Assembly (NCBI GenBank): GCA_973895155.1
Contig: OZ316891.1
Span: forward strand, 13,702,001 to 13,766,000
Reading direction: 5' to 3'
Origin: Marsupella aquatica
Lineage: Eukaryota > Marchantiophyta
DNA: 64,000 bases
A program made the position numbers and the translations under genes. The notes under the pieces were generated by a model. It worked only from the letters and a program-made list of their open reading frames with translations. It was not told the DNA's origin and did not search any database. Shown in pieces: positions 12,641 through 25,200 of this stretch. Position 1 is the stretch's first letter, and each line of letters starts with the position of its first letter.

Positions 12641-13830
12641 CTTACCAAGGTAGTCTCCACCCAATGGATGCGTGATTACAACTTGAACAACAGAAAGAAT
12701 GCTTTCCCGGGCTGCGAGATCAACAGGGACCTGCTGCACCACCTGCTCAGGGTGGTGTCGTCACAGCTGTTATTTACAACAAACTGATTTTCGCTGACGA
12801 GCCAAAATGCGACCATCTAGAACAACACATGAACAGAAGGTAGCGAATGAAAGCTTACATCATCAATCCACACCTTATTATTGAAGAGCAGTCACCTAGT
12901 TTTTACTCATCAGTACTAGTACAAATTAGTATACAGTGCATATTCTTACGTTAAAACGTTCTAGGATTGATCCAGGAAGTCGTGGACTTGCTTCTCTGTA
13001 AAGTGGACCCCTAATTCTGCAGATTTAGAACAACGTACTACTACTGTCAGGCCTCCTTGGAGATAGCATCACATCCTAATCAGAGACTTCTCTTTAAAAA
13101 TTAGTAGAATGAAAGACTACATAGTGCGTGGTAAATCCTCCAGCTCCTTCTGGGTGGAGACTAACTTACCCAGTTCAGCTCGCAAAACTTTTGGTGAAAT
13201 CTGTTCTCTCGTGGCAATATATTTAAGGCACATGTCACTTTAAGCAATTGCCTCTCATGAGCAGCTGTCTTCTTCTCTTTCAATGTACCGTACCTGAGGC
13301 AAACATAATAACAATCGGAAAACCATCAAATGATGTGCAGAAACGCGTGGAAGCTGTCTTTAATACATTTCCGAGGTCTTCTACGATTCCAACCATGAGT
13401 GACAAGACCTTTGGCATCGCATCCTGACACACAACTACAGCTGGCGAGGAACTTCATTTCACGGAAGGGTCCAATACAAGCAACCAAGGTCGTATTTTCT
13501 GGTCTAGTTAAGTATGCTACTTAGGGGGTCCCTTCTGCATTCAAATACTTTAGACGAAGCATTTGAAGATAAATGAACCACGACTTAGAACAGCAAGTTC
13601 CAATAAGCAGCAAAGTTTCTTCAGATCCGTCAAACTCGCAATTTTCCAAACCGATCAACATTGCCTCCAACGCCTCGAAAAACACTATCTGGAGTCCAGG
13701 CTCGACCCACATACTTAAACCGGGTGCTAGAGTAGAATTTCTTAACATCGTTTAAAATCTCGGGGAATTTGGACAACTTCCTCACGGGCTCACGAGATGG
13801 AAGTAATATACAGTGCACCTTGGGAGAAAA
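12641..13830 (-). CDS. Unidentified, possibly multi-exon gene (partial, low confidence)
   Basis: Several coding-looking minus-strand segments lie close together. One, at about 13449-13293, starts after an AG and ends at a good donor (CAG|GTACGG); it contains DAMPKVLSLMVGIVEDLG and TRFCTSFDGFPIVIMF. A segment at about 13210-13170 reads EQISPKVLRAELG and ends at a GTAAGT donor. A following segment (13022-12963), after ATCTGCAG, reads GVHFTEKQVHDFLDQS and stops. Further out, 13818-13711 reads REPVRKLSKFPEILNDV, and about 12767-12650 reads AARESILSVVQVVITHPLGG. The two frames between 13720 and 13690 could be joined only with a 22-nt intron, so the model is broken there. I do not recognise the family; it could be a decayed gene. 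Confidence 0.35.
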
Positions 13831-15688
13831 GACAAGGGGATCTCATTGCATCTACAAGGAGTCGAACTTCCCTTTGCTGCTGCACAAAACGTCATGACAT
13901 TAAAGGACGACCCTTAACCCTGCTAGAATAAGTCCCGGATGATAATTAATTTGAGCCTAAATTAGTCTCTGGGATATATGTTTGTGGAGGAGATGTGCAA
14001 CAAAAAAAAGAATCGCCAGCTCTACCCGTGCACTGGCACACGTGTTGTTGGCAAACACCACTCCACGAACTACTTCAGAAACACATGGTAAGAAATACGT
14101 CAATGCAATTCCATGTGTTTTTTGTCAAATTCAACACTGAGGAGTTCCCTCTAAGGATAAAGATTGCTTCCAGTCTTCAGTCCAAGCAAGCCGCTGCCAA
14201 TACAAATTCCCAAAACAAGCCACTTTAAACCATAAAGTTGTACCAGTGGGACCACATGTTTTCAGCGAGGGACAGACAGGAAATTGCTACATCGTTCACT
14301 CTTTGTTTGAAAAACAGCCAACTAATCTCATAGCAAGGACCCTTAAAGCTGCTGAAATTCAGGCCCTTCCTGGACTGTTCCCGAAAAATCTACAAGTGGA
14401 GCAGGCAATGATGTTTTGATGAAAATGTGTGCATGAGTTCAATAACTTCGTAGACATTAGAGAGGGTTAAGCTCCTGGGTCCTAAAACTCATTAAAAGGG
14501 GATCGACAGGCATTTCTGTCCTCAAACAAGAGAGTGATGGGGGACGGGGAGGTGCCCGACTAGAAAACCATTCGGGGTCAGTCATCAAGAAGACATTCAT
14601 GCACAATGCAGACTGATGGAACGGCTGCCATTCTATTCCCATCGTTTCGGAAGGGCGGCAGTGGACTAATGCGAAAACGTGGGCCGGTGGTGATGTACTC
14701 AAACCAGTTGGCACTCACCCCTCGTTTGATCATCCAATAATCAATTTGTTCTCCTCGAGCTCATAAATGTAGACTGAAATTTGTTTTCATGTCTCCTTTT
14801 TGATGATCCAACAGCTACCCGGAACCGGAAGGTCTGCACACAAACCAACAAAAGAAGTATGAGCAAGTAGAGGTTTTCACTCTATCCATAAAACATTCAC
14901 GTTATGTTAGTACAATGTAAAGCAAAGGTCTAAATCCGTCTTGAGAGTTGACCCCCTTTGATTCCTCAAAGTCGCAAAGAGGACGCGTTATCACCCATCA
15001 GCAAGATTCATATCTACAATAACAGAAACCCGACAGATACGTAGTACAGGTATACTTTGCCCGTACATTGTACCCCTCTGGAGTTGGACCAAAATGCTCC
15101 ACCAAAGCAAGCTGAGAAGCATGACTACAGAGCTTTTGAGACAGTCATCAGAACCTCTACAATGCATTTCACGGTGACAACATCTTAAAGTAACTACACT
15201 ACAATGCGCATTGCATAACCTCGCCAACGCTAAATCATGAACGTGGAACTCACTGCTTTGCGGGGACAAGAACCAGTGCGTTCACAAACTTAACTATTTT
15301 GCACAGGAACGAGAGTCACACCTCGGCTTCTCTGCGGCTCACAGGAGGCTTGTGGAAGAGAAGGAAGACACGCATCTAGTGAGAACACCAGCAGACATGA
15401 CCCAAGGCAACGAAACTCACATCACGCACACGGTTCAGAATTTGGACACAGAATTGTGTCCACTACGTTCCAACAGACACAATGCAAGACCTCACTCGTG
15501 AGGTTTGCAATCCACGTCCGCGCATTGCAATGCAGAAGGTTCTCCTCACCTGCGACTACCGAACAATGCAGCTGCTGCCTCTCTGCCGAAAATTGCGAAT
15601 CTCTTCCAATGTCGATCTTGCGGCCTCCTCCTCCCGGCTCGGGCGCACGCAATCGCGACCTTCAAAGTACAGAAAGCAAGGCAGCCAT

Positions 15689-15858
15689 CTGAGCTCCCGT
15701 TCGCGCCCCTCAGGTCGTCAGCATTTCCCCAACAGTAGTAGCAGTACAACACTCCGCATCAAACTCGTCTGAGCTCCGTTCGCGCCACTCGGGTCGTCGG
15801 CATTGCGGCATTGCCACAACAGTAGGAGTAGTAGTAGTACGACACGCCACACCACATC
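15689..15858. repeat. About 80-bp tandem duplication with trinucleotide runs
   Basis: Two copies start at CTGAGCTC (15689 and 15769). Each continues through GTTCGCGCC, a GGTCGTC word, and an ACAGTAG run with GTA repeats. The second copy is longer through expansion of GTA and of a GGCATTGC word. Confidence 0.8.
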
Positions 15859-18800
15859 AAATATCTCTCATCAGCAGCAGGAGCAGGAGCAAAGAAACGG
15901 TAGCCCGCACTCTGAGCTGCTCCTCGCAATCTCTACTTTACGGTAACATTACCAGTATTGAAGTCGAGCGTGCCACTCTCGTCGTAATCCCGGTCTCTCA
16001 GGTCCAGCCATCGCCCCAGCATATCCCAGCCCAGTCCAGAAGTAGTGCTCCAGTCCATTTACCACCCCCGTTCGTCATCCTGCATTCCTGCATCTTCTCT
16101 GACCAGCTACAGTCGACCCAGCAGTAGGTACTACACTCCTACAGTACAGCACAGGACGACTGTCACCAGCTTTTACGTTGCAGAAACGCAGGTACTGTAC
16201 GCGCAATCTCCGTTGGAGCTGATGCGCTCAGAGAATCGGGCCAGAAGTCCACGAGCCATAATTGGCAGCTCCGGCTTTGCGTTTTTGGGAGTTGTTTTTT
16301 CGAGCATCGGTCGGCATCGCCCACAGCGGAGACATGCACGAGAGTTGCGATTGCCTGTTTTCACGAGGACAGTGGCGCTGCGTTCTCTTCTCTGTGACAT
16401 ACGTAATGAATGCGCATACACTGTAATCAATGGGAGCGGCCCTTGCGGAAGTACTGCGTCACTGCGAGTTACGTCCCCCGGTCCTGCGCTACTGGTCGCT
16501 AGTCACGTGCCACCCATTCACTGCGCATGCAAACCGAGTAGGCGAGTACGCTGCTCGGAGTAAAGACCCGTTCGGCTTTTCGGTGCGTATTACTTCTCTT
16601 CTCTTCTATTCATTGCGCATCATAATTAATATATTAATTATATACCACCCCTAATCCCCTATGCCCGTTGCTTACTTTTTTATTTCATTGGATCGTCATA
16701 TATTAATAGTTAATAATTAATACTAGCGTAAGTAAGTGTCCGTTTTTTTTCCTGTTTCCTTGAGAACGTAAACAACTAAATATACACATCCAATACAAGA
16801 ACGGTATTATGAACTTTAGGAGCGTGCATGCCTTTGTATGATAGACACAAGGGGATGAGCCCGTGCCTTTGTATGATGGACACATTGGGAATAGCCGTTG
16901 TGGTGATAGATGGGACATCAACCCAAACATGGAGGGAGAGTTAAACCAAGGTTGCAAAGCACAGTAGCTTGTGGCCAAAGAGAAACCACTTTTCTCACCA
17001 CTACACCCCACCTACATCCACACACACGTTGGGACTGTGTCTGGTCGTGACCCTGGGACCTAGCCTCACCCTTGATAGTCGCTCCTCGTGAGAGGAAGCA
17101 TGGAAATTCTGGACTGAGTGGATGTAGAGGCCTGATGATAATGTTATATAGGAGAGGGTGATGTGTGGTGTGAGGTGAAGATGATCCCGAACATTGATGT
17201 GCTGGGCAATGGACCAGGGGCCTGAAGGTATGACGCAGGATACATGAGGCGTAGGCATGCTCGAGGCAATGCATCTTGCATGGGTTCATCACAAATTTGA
17301 GATAGATCCAATGAAATATGTCAAACACAAAGGGTCCGAGTACTTGCGGATCTGAGTGCTATTTCCGAATCTCTGGATTTGTGTGTTGATTGCTTGTCCT
17401 GAAACTCCAAAACTAAGTGCCTCACCCTATCAAGTGCTAAGTTGTTCATTGATTGTGTATCACTCCCTAAGCTCTCCTAAAACGAATTGATTCCTAACCT
17501 TGGCCAAATTGTTCCCCAAAATGGAAGGTGCAACTCAAAATCTAATCCAAGCAAACTATTGTAAAATACTGACTGGTTGGGTCATGCTTTATATTGATCT
17601 TACTTGCCTCACTGGAGATCAGTTGAGAAATCCAGATTCCATTAAGTATTAACAAAGATACGACACTAAACACCCTATGGGAATCCAAATAGAGAAATGG
17701 TGATTGCGAGAAAAGTGAAGAAAACCTTTGAATTATGTAGGACTAAACAGTTCGCTAGCTACACCACAAGAGTGGGGATGCAAATCTACCTCTTGGCACC
17801 TTAGAGCTTTGCACACGAGGCCAAGTTGCATTAGGGATGAGAAATCTAGTGGTACCTCTCAGCCTTATTGTTTTGTTGTCAATTGGTCTTCTTGGGTGAC
17901 TAGGTGGCAGTCAGGTGCCTACTTCACCAGTTTTGGGTCCCCTATCTTTTTTATTTGTTGAGCTTGGGATTTTGTGCCCCCTTTGTGGGCTACCCCATAA
18001 TCTTTCAAGACAAAAATTTTCTCCTCATATTTGGAGCTCACCTTCTTGCCTGCAGCCATATATTAAGAAAAAATTACCTATAAAGAACAACAACATATAC
18101 TGGTTTATAAAGGGCCTAACGCTAAGGAGCTTGATAGTAACTTATCCGTAAAAGGGACAACTGAAACCCACAATTATCTGAATTTGTAGCAATTGTGTGA
18201 ACTGAGAGAGAGAGAGTTTACGTTGCTGATTGGTTGGTGTCATAATTGCATCGTACAGCCTTTCTAAAGTTTGTTTTGTGACTTTACAGACAACATCATA
18301 CTAGCCGTTGGATCTGATCCAGCGTTGACGAACAAAAGGATTGTGGACAACACTGCACAATGGATTGACAGATGGGATCAGATGGTAATGATCAATGGTG
18401 ATGGTGTGCAGCTTAAACCAACATGTTTAAGTTTGTGAAATGTTATTTTGGAGTTTTTGCAGTGCTATTTCTGTGCTACCGGGGTATGTGTAGCTTTGAG
18501 TCTCAAGTGTGTTTAAACCACCACTCTCCATATAAAAGGAGAAGTGAATCTGCCCACCTTCAAAAGGGTAAATTATTTTTTTTCAATCTAGAGTGTACTT
18601 GCACCCTAAACACAAAACTTACTATTTCTGAGTTGACAGCAACAAGAGTTGATCTCAGCACCTGATGACTCCCAGCCAGACACTCTAACCAGCAAGATAC
18701 TACTCAAGGTATACTAGGTGAGAAGTCGAAAACATATACAAAGAGTTAAAATGCTTTGTTATTTTGTGAAATTTCACCCTCACCCTTTTCTCGTCGGCCT

Positions 18801-19619
18801 TCAATGAAGTTCATGGTGGGCTTCGGGTTCCAATGTGAACCCGGGTTCCCGCTAACAGGTTCAAGTGTCCAAGACTCCTCACTTTTTCAGATTGCTCTCC
18901 TCTAGCCTGAGACTTTGCTCCATAATTTCAGGAAAAGTATACTAAAAATGGTGAAACCTAGTGTAACTAGGTTTTGTCATGGACAGTGGCGCTTTAAGAT
19001 GAGATTCTTGATGTTGTTGCCTAGTTGAGGGACCTATCTACACAATATAATATACAATATAATGTTTTCCTTCATGACTCCTTGCAAAATGCACTTTTGG
19101 AGGGAATTCATTAGGACTATCAGATTTAAACCTTGAATCTTCCTAGCCATGAGATCTGGTGAAAAGTAGATTAAAAACCACATCCTAACTTTCTGCATAG
19201 ATGCGCCTCCACCCACACCTAGACCCATGCACTAACACCATAAAAGATTCCAATCTCAAGGTCCTTTGAAATTGACTGTTGATTGACATGTGGCTATCAT
19301 GGGTAGGTGGGTTTGAAGTGAAAATCTCAGTAGGCCCACATTACATTTAAATACATTTGGACATATGATTGCCCCATTCACATGACAATACACACTACAA
19401 TATTGACTTGAAAAGAAATTATATATAGAAGAGTAAAAAAGAATTTAAAGTTCATTTTTATTCTTATTAATCTGTTCTTTCTCTATGAAGAATTTTTCCA
19501 AGTTCCATTGACCCTACATCCTAAATCTGGACAGTTGATTTTGGTGAATAAGTCACTAAAGCTTTTAAAAATCCTCTTTGTGACATTCACAAGCCTCTTC
19601 ACCTGGTAGCAACTATACT

Positions 19620-19986
19620 CAGAGCATCTCCTATGGTTACTGGGTTGGCCTACTGTAATCCTATTCACTTGTGGCCTCACTTGTGGTCCTTACTGGGTTT
19701 TTTGGTTACTGGATCTCTGTATATGAACTATTGTATAACACATTGATTGAATATGAGAATAATTCCTGGGCTCTCCAAGATCTAATTATTAATATCCAAC
19801 GTGCCTATGTCAAGAGTACTAAAATGACCCATTGGACTTGCTTTTTGACATATCATCTTTGGCGCTATACATAGTAGACTTTGATTTTTTATATAGCATC
19901 CTTGCTATAGACTAAATAAAAATATATTTCTTTATGCTATATTTAGTTAATGTATACAGTAAGCAAATAGCTTAGGAGATGCTATT
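19620..19986. mobile_element. Candidate MITE with AGCATCTCCTA termini
   Basis: The left end carries AGCATCTCCTATGG and the right end carries CTTAGGAGATGCT, which is its inverted counterpart. They enclose about 340 bp of AT-rich, non-coding DNA. Size, composition and termini fit a non-autonomous DNA transposon. I could not define a clean target-site duplication, so the superfamily is open. Confidence 0.5.
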
Positions 19987-20600
19987 AATTGCGTTGTGAA
20001 TTCATCCTCAATTGGCACTCTCTTACAGTGCCAGCTGTGGGATGTCTACTGATTGCTATTTTCCATACCACTACAGTGCTCTCACAGTTCACTCAGAACC
20101 CTCAAAAAACATTAATTATTTTTTGGTTCATAGAACACCTCAAGGTCCGAATATTAATTTTCTGTTTTAATTTTCTAATTTTGAGAACTAATATACACAT
20201 AAAAATTCAGTACTTACACTAGGATGCCAAGAATGTTCTTAGAATATCATGAAAAAAATTATTTACAGGTTCACAAGGACCCCAAACCAATCTGTTAGTG
20301 GGGTCCAAAATCTTAGTAATTATTGATTTATTGCAGGAACCAGGATCCCCGTTGTCTAACTTCGCATTTAGGTGGTAAGCTCTTCACTATCCATGGTGGC
20401 ATAATTGTTTGTATATCTTCCCTATGGTATGTAATCAGGCATCGGCTCCGATGTGCATCTATAAAATTGAATTAGCTCTCTGCTCAGAAATCTTTCCTCA
20501 TCTGATTTTTGTCATTTCTTGACCCGATTCTATTCTTGCCCTTAACTGGTCCCTTGTATAGATAGATTTTATATTTTTCAAGGAAAATCGCCTAGGTAGA

Positions 20601-20626
20601 TCCCCCTTTATAAATGAAAGGGGGGT
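20601..20626. other. Short C-run/G-run inverted repeat
   Basis: TCCCCCTTT and AAAGGGGGG are separated by about seven bases and can form a stem of eight to nine pairs. No gene end lies nearby, so a terminator role is not suggested; it may be part of a decayed mobile element. Confidence 0.5.
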
Positions 20627-20799
20627 GAAGAAAATCAACACCCAAAGCTACACAAAAATAAAATTAAGTCTGAAATGAAAAACCAGAGTCAAATTAACTA
20701 AGACTAAAAAAGTCCTAAAATAAAAATAATGAGTCTACGACTCCTATGTCCAACCTCTGAAGTGCTTCTCAAGCGTTTCTATCACAATTGTTTTTTGTA

Positions 20800-21790
20800 G
20801 GTTGCAACGCTCTTACCATTGTGGTATTCAAAGACCGCAATACTTGAAGTTCAACAGATTATTCAAGACACCACAAAGTTATCACCAGAACCTCTTCTGG
20901 TATAGAATTTATTGTCCAATTTCCGACAGGCCAACGAAGAGGAAGATTCAAATCTTCCATCTGGAATCATCGAACAGCGATTTCCTACGTCGAAATTACC
21001 TCGAGTTCTTCAGTCAATCGCCCCGCTCCGAAGAAGGAAGTGCAAGAGGGGCTGGGAACAGAAAACTTGACGTCGACTGGAGTACACTTCAGGATCTTCC
21101 TCAATACTCAATTTTGCTAAACTACTGAAGCAATTGGGTTTTTCACACCAGGGCAGCGAGGACTTAGAAGTAGATAGACCAGTTGCAGAGCAGGTCATGG
21201 AAGAAACAAACAAATTGGGCAGGAGAAGATAACCCAAGAGAAGGATCTGCAACTTTGTCAACGCAAATTAGAGAGGACGTTGGCCGGGACCGAGTCTCAT
21301 GGGCTATACATCTGCAATGTAAGTAAAATTCCTGTAATGTTGTCCATTGGGTGAAAACTCCTGTTGTTAGCTTAATTTGTGTGGCGGTTATATACTTGAG
21401 TTACACTTAGATGCCAGACTGTGAAATCGGAGCTCTATGATGGCGTCTGACTTTCACGGAAGCATCGAAATTATTTGGAATTGATACTGACCAGGACTTT
21501 GAAGCAAAACACAAATTTGATAGAAGAGTTCCGGGTGAGTCACAAGATGAGTTGATTGATTCTACAGTGATAGGTTCCATCGATGCTCTCCTTGTGAAGA
21601 GGAAATACGGGGCACTGCTAACCTGGTACAATGTGCCAGTGGGAGAAATATGGCGTAAGGAGGTATCATACACTTTGCAATTTGGGTCAACTTTGACAGC
21701 CCTGGAGGCTGACTGGCCACCTTTCTTGGATGGAACGAGGAGGGTCCTGCTTATGACAATTCAAAAGGTATTAAGAGCATTATAAAAGCA
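20800..21790 (+). pseudogene. Decayed protein-coding remnant of unknown family
   Basis: From 21411 to 21785 one plus-strand frame reads 124 codons with a single internal TGA (21438-21440). Its composition is protein-like, with pieces such as LFGIDTDQDFEAKHKFDRR and YGALLTWYNVPVGEIW. Upstream (20.8-21.3 kb) further plus-strand pieces in shifting frames (for example LLKQLGFSHQGSEDLEV) look coding, but stops interrupt them. I recognise no domain. It may be a dead transposon gene or a broken host gene lying tail to tail with the Kir channel gene. Confidence 0.35.
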
Positions 21791-22228
21791 TACGGTGACT
21801 TACAGAATGACTCTTACCAGCCGACATACACTAGGCCTGGAGTAGATATTACAGTATGCAAGATCTACGGTACATACCAGCGGACGCGGTGGCAAGGTTC
21901 GTGGGGAATCTAAGAAGTACTAAAAAGCATGCCAAGTGGCGTGTAGATCCGTATGGGCAGCCTCCAACACTGGATTTACTTTCTCATAAATGATCTTGGG
22001 GCCAAACGCCCAGTGGCCATAATTGCCAGTTCACGAACCAAGAGAGGAATTCACACCACGGGATCTGATTCAAAATCATAGAAGTTGATTGTGCACCCCC
22101 TTTAACGATTTTATCCAGAGAAACCTACGATCCCAAGATCCACTGCTGGAGATAATGCATGTACGTGCCGAGTGACTCTGTCGAAGTTCACAAGTCATCT
22201 CAAATTACCCAAAAAACCACCAGTTCGC

Positions 22229-25200
22229 TCAATTGGTTGCCAAAGCTACGGAGAGAGCTTGACAAGCACTTGCGACAAGATTCCCAGGATCAGCATTTGC
22301 AGCTGATGATGGCTGTTGTAAAGTTTGTTGAATGCCCGATGCCAACTCAATGACCATTTGTTTCCATGCCTGAGCTCTTGCTTCTGCAATTAAAACCTGC
22401 ATAAAAAATAAGAAGAAATTATGATTCTATTGTGTCACAGTCACAAATCTTCTCCCTGTCACTTGACGCATCATAACTCATTGCTTCCAAAAGGTATTGA
22501 AACAAGCAGAACCCTCAGCTCTTTCGTTGGGAATACATCATACCCATCTAGAGGAAAACAACAACGGATGGCAAAGGGGATAAGTTATTCACTACACACC
22601 CTGTGTTTCAAGTCTTCATGTGCTGCAATCTGTTGGTCATGGTCATCAGTGAGGAAATCTGTGTCCAAACGATCCGGCATACTCCTCACTAAAGTCTGTC
22701 GACGTGGATGAATGAAACTTTTCTTTGGAATGTCAATGTTTAGTCCACTCAGCTTATCCCGTTCTTCACTGTCGGTAGGACTATCAGGGCTTGAAGGAAG
22801 GCTTTGAACAAATGATGAATTCTCTGTGTCCATGAAGACCAAATTTTGGGATTGCAAAGATGAGTCCACAACGAAATTTGATAGAAAAGATGAATTCATG
22901 CCTCCCAGTCCAGGTAACTGTAGGGCAGAAATACCCGGAGAAGGTGGAACACTTGCTCCGGGTCTTGTGAACACATTGACCGTGACTGGTACGACTGAAT
23001 CAAACTTTGTGAAATCCTGCATCGCATCAGGAAGCGTTAGTGTAAATTGCCATCGAGGCAGTTATGACGTTGACCACCATCATTGTGGAAAATATACACG
23101 ATTAATCTCCCAAGTATAAAACCACACTTTGCTCTCAGAAAGTCGGTCACCATAGATATAATTCTCTCGAGTTCGAATTTGAGGTCGTGACATAGTTCCC
23201 TTGTAAATGCTACCATTCACGATGCAGGATGGGTCAAGTACAGGAATTTCAGCAGCTCACCACAGATCGTCGACCAGAGCGGGTCCGGGAAACTGCTGTT
23301 CTGCAAGTCGTTCCAAGGACAGGCCACTTAAACAAGCGATGCCACAATTACAGTCGCAGCTGTAAAAGGTCAACTATAACTTGAAACAGAAAGAGGACGC
23401 TTTCAAGTGTGGGACGAGCATCTTGGTATAGTTTGATGTCAGTTTAAAAGTTTTCCAGTAAATTTCCAAAACCAGGACATAGCACAAAACTACTAAACCT
23501 TCCAACACAGCACTCAAATTATGGAAGGCTGGAGATACACGTACTCAAAACGATGTTCACTGACTATATCTGAAGGTAGATAAGATCGTCTTGCTGGATA
23601 TCACAAGAGAATCAGCAGGAGATCAGTACTCGTCACGCCAGATAATCTAACTGCAAAAAGTGTCGGACAAGAGGGGTGCAGAGATGTCGGGAAGATATGA
23701 TGAGACTCAACCTTGCAACTTGCTTGAGGTGGAAGCATCCACACCCTCCAGCAGTACCAAAATCTCTGCATCAGCCTCTTCCATGCCCTGCACGTTAATT
23801 CCATGGTTACGTGGTTCAATCGAAGCCCCAGAAAACAAGGACCACAACAAATACTATTAAGAGAGGCAAATGCAACTTTCACGAGGAGTGTAATTACGAA
23901 ACTTCTCCTTAAACCTACGCAATTCGTCCACATCTGACAGAGATTATTCCAAGCTTTCGGATTTTCTTTCTTTGATGGACTAAGCAGCAGTAACAGCCTA
24001 CTTAGATCCACCCACCTGCAAGGTCAAGCCACAAAGAGGGCTTGTAGATGTGATTGGATGCTTAACAGTGTAAGGTAACCCTAGAAACACCTCACTGCCA
24101 CCTACAATCTGCCAGCAGATCTGAAAGTTAGTATTCAGGACACATTCACAACGACTTGCACATAATCTTATCACATTTGTGTTCAACTGATAAAGATAGC
24201 CTTTTCGCACAAATCAATGCTTACTTCTAATGGATTATGTTGAGTCTTAGCCTGGCCAACGTTTGCCACTAGAAAATGAATAATAATAAGCAAAGTTTCT
24301 TGTTAGCCGGCATCCTACAAAAAAACAGTTAAAAAAACAAGCTGCATTTATGAAGAATACCAACCGGAAGAGGGGTAAAATGGAAAATGCTCTCATTCTC
24401 ATCAGTGAGATGATTGTTAAGTCCAATAAGAAGACGGACATTGGCCTGTTCAATTTTCACACGTTCTCAAAGATTAAATCACTGGACATCCCCCTCATAT
24501 TCATGGTTAGCATAAAGTGAAAAAGCCCCCAGTATCATGAACCGCTCGATAACCAATACATCTGTAGCTCAGCATGTAGAATCTGTCAAGTAATCTGCTA
24601 AACAAGCTCCTTTCCCAAAATATTCTACTACTATGAAAAAAAAACCACATAATCGGTCAGACGTCGTTAAGGAAAACGGACGGTACTCAAGAGAAATTGT
24701 CATCCTCCAGCAATTCCTTGCGTAGGCTTTCCTTTCAAAATATCTCGAGCAATATAGTCACCGCGTTCTGATTACCTCAATAATTTGGTGCTTTCGTAGA
24801 TTTGCCATCCGGAAAGCCAGAACACGCACTCCATCTTCCTGCAGCCACAAGTGGTTGACAGAATCGAAGGCAATAAAAGTGAATTACACGTACAGCTAAT
24901 AACTTCCAATTGGTCACCTTCCTTTCCATTCACACAGCATTATTCAGGTCTACAAACACACTAGAAGAACGCAAACCCATGCTGGACTTGGAGATGTGTA
25001 ATATGTACCTCATACATGACCATGCGTTTGCTGAAGATCAAGGTTCGTGCTCTGCGAGCTGGACGTGCAAACCTACTCCAAACAGGACAACAATATAAAA
25101 GCTGGAATGGATACTTGCCTGCTAAAACCTTCGCATATGAGAGATGTTCTTGTTTCATTTGTGTTTCTGGGGTCACTCTATGTAGCAAAAGCACTGGTCA

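Larger units (their letters stand above)
13831..20800. other. Region without a resolved gene
   Basis: From 13.8 to 15.7 kb short coding-like minus-strand pieces may be 5' exons of the unidentified gene, but they could not be joined. From 15.7 to 16.6 kb the DNA is GC-richer with (GTA)n-like runs. From 16.6 to 20.8 kb it is AT-rich, with a near palindrome of TTAATTAT words at about 16624-16640, a repeated 20-bp word around 16826-16880 and a GA run at 18211-18221. The 172-codon plus-strand frame at 16045-16563 shows no domain. Confidence 0.5.

Noticed and set aside
13689-13711. 22-nt intron joining two frames of the unidentified gene
   Set aside because: It is far below the minimum size of plant introns, so the model was left broken.
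13840-13890. Possible minus-strand tRNA (GTTCGACTCC word)
   Set aside because: No acceptor stem or anticodon arm can be formed around it.
16045-16563. 172-codon plus-strand open frame
   Set aside because: GC-rich DNA favours long chance frames; the peptide is Ser/Arg-rich without a motif or splice context.
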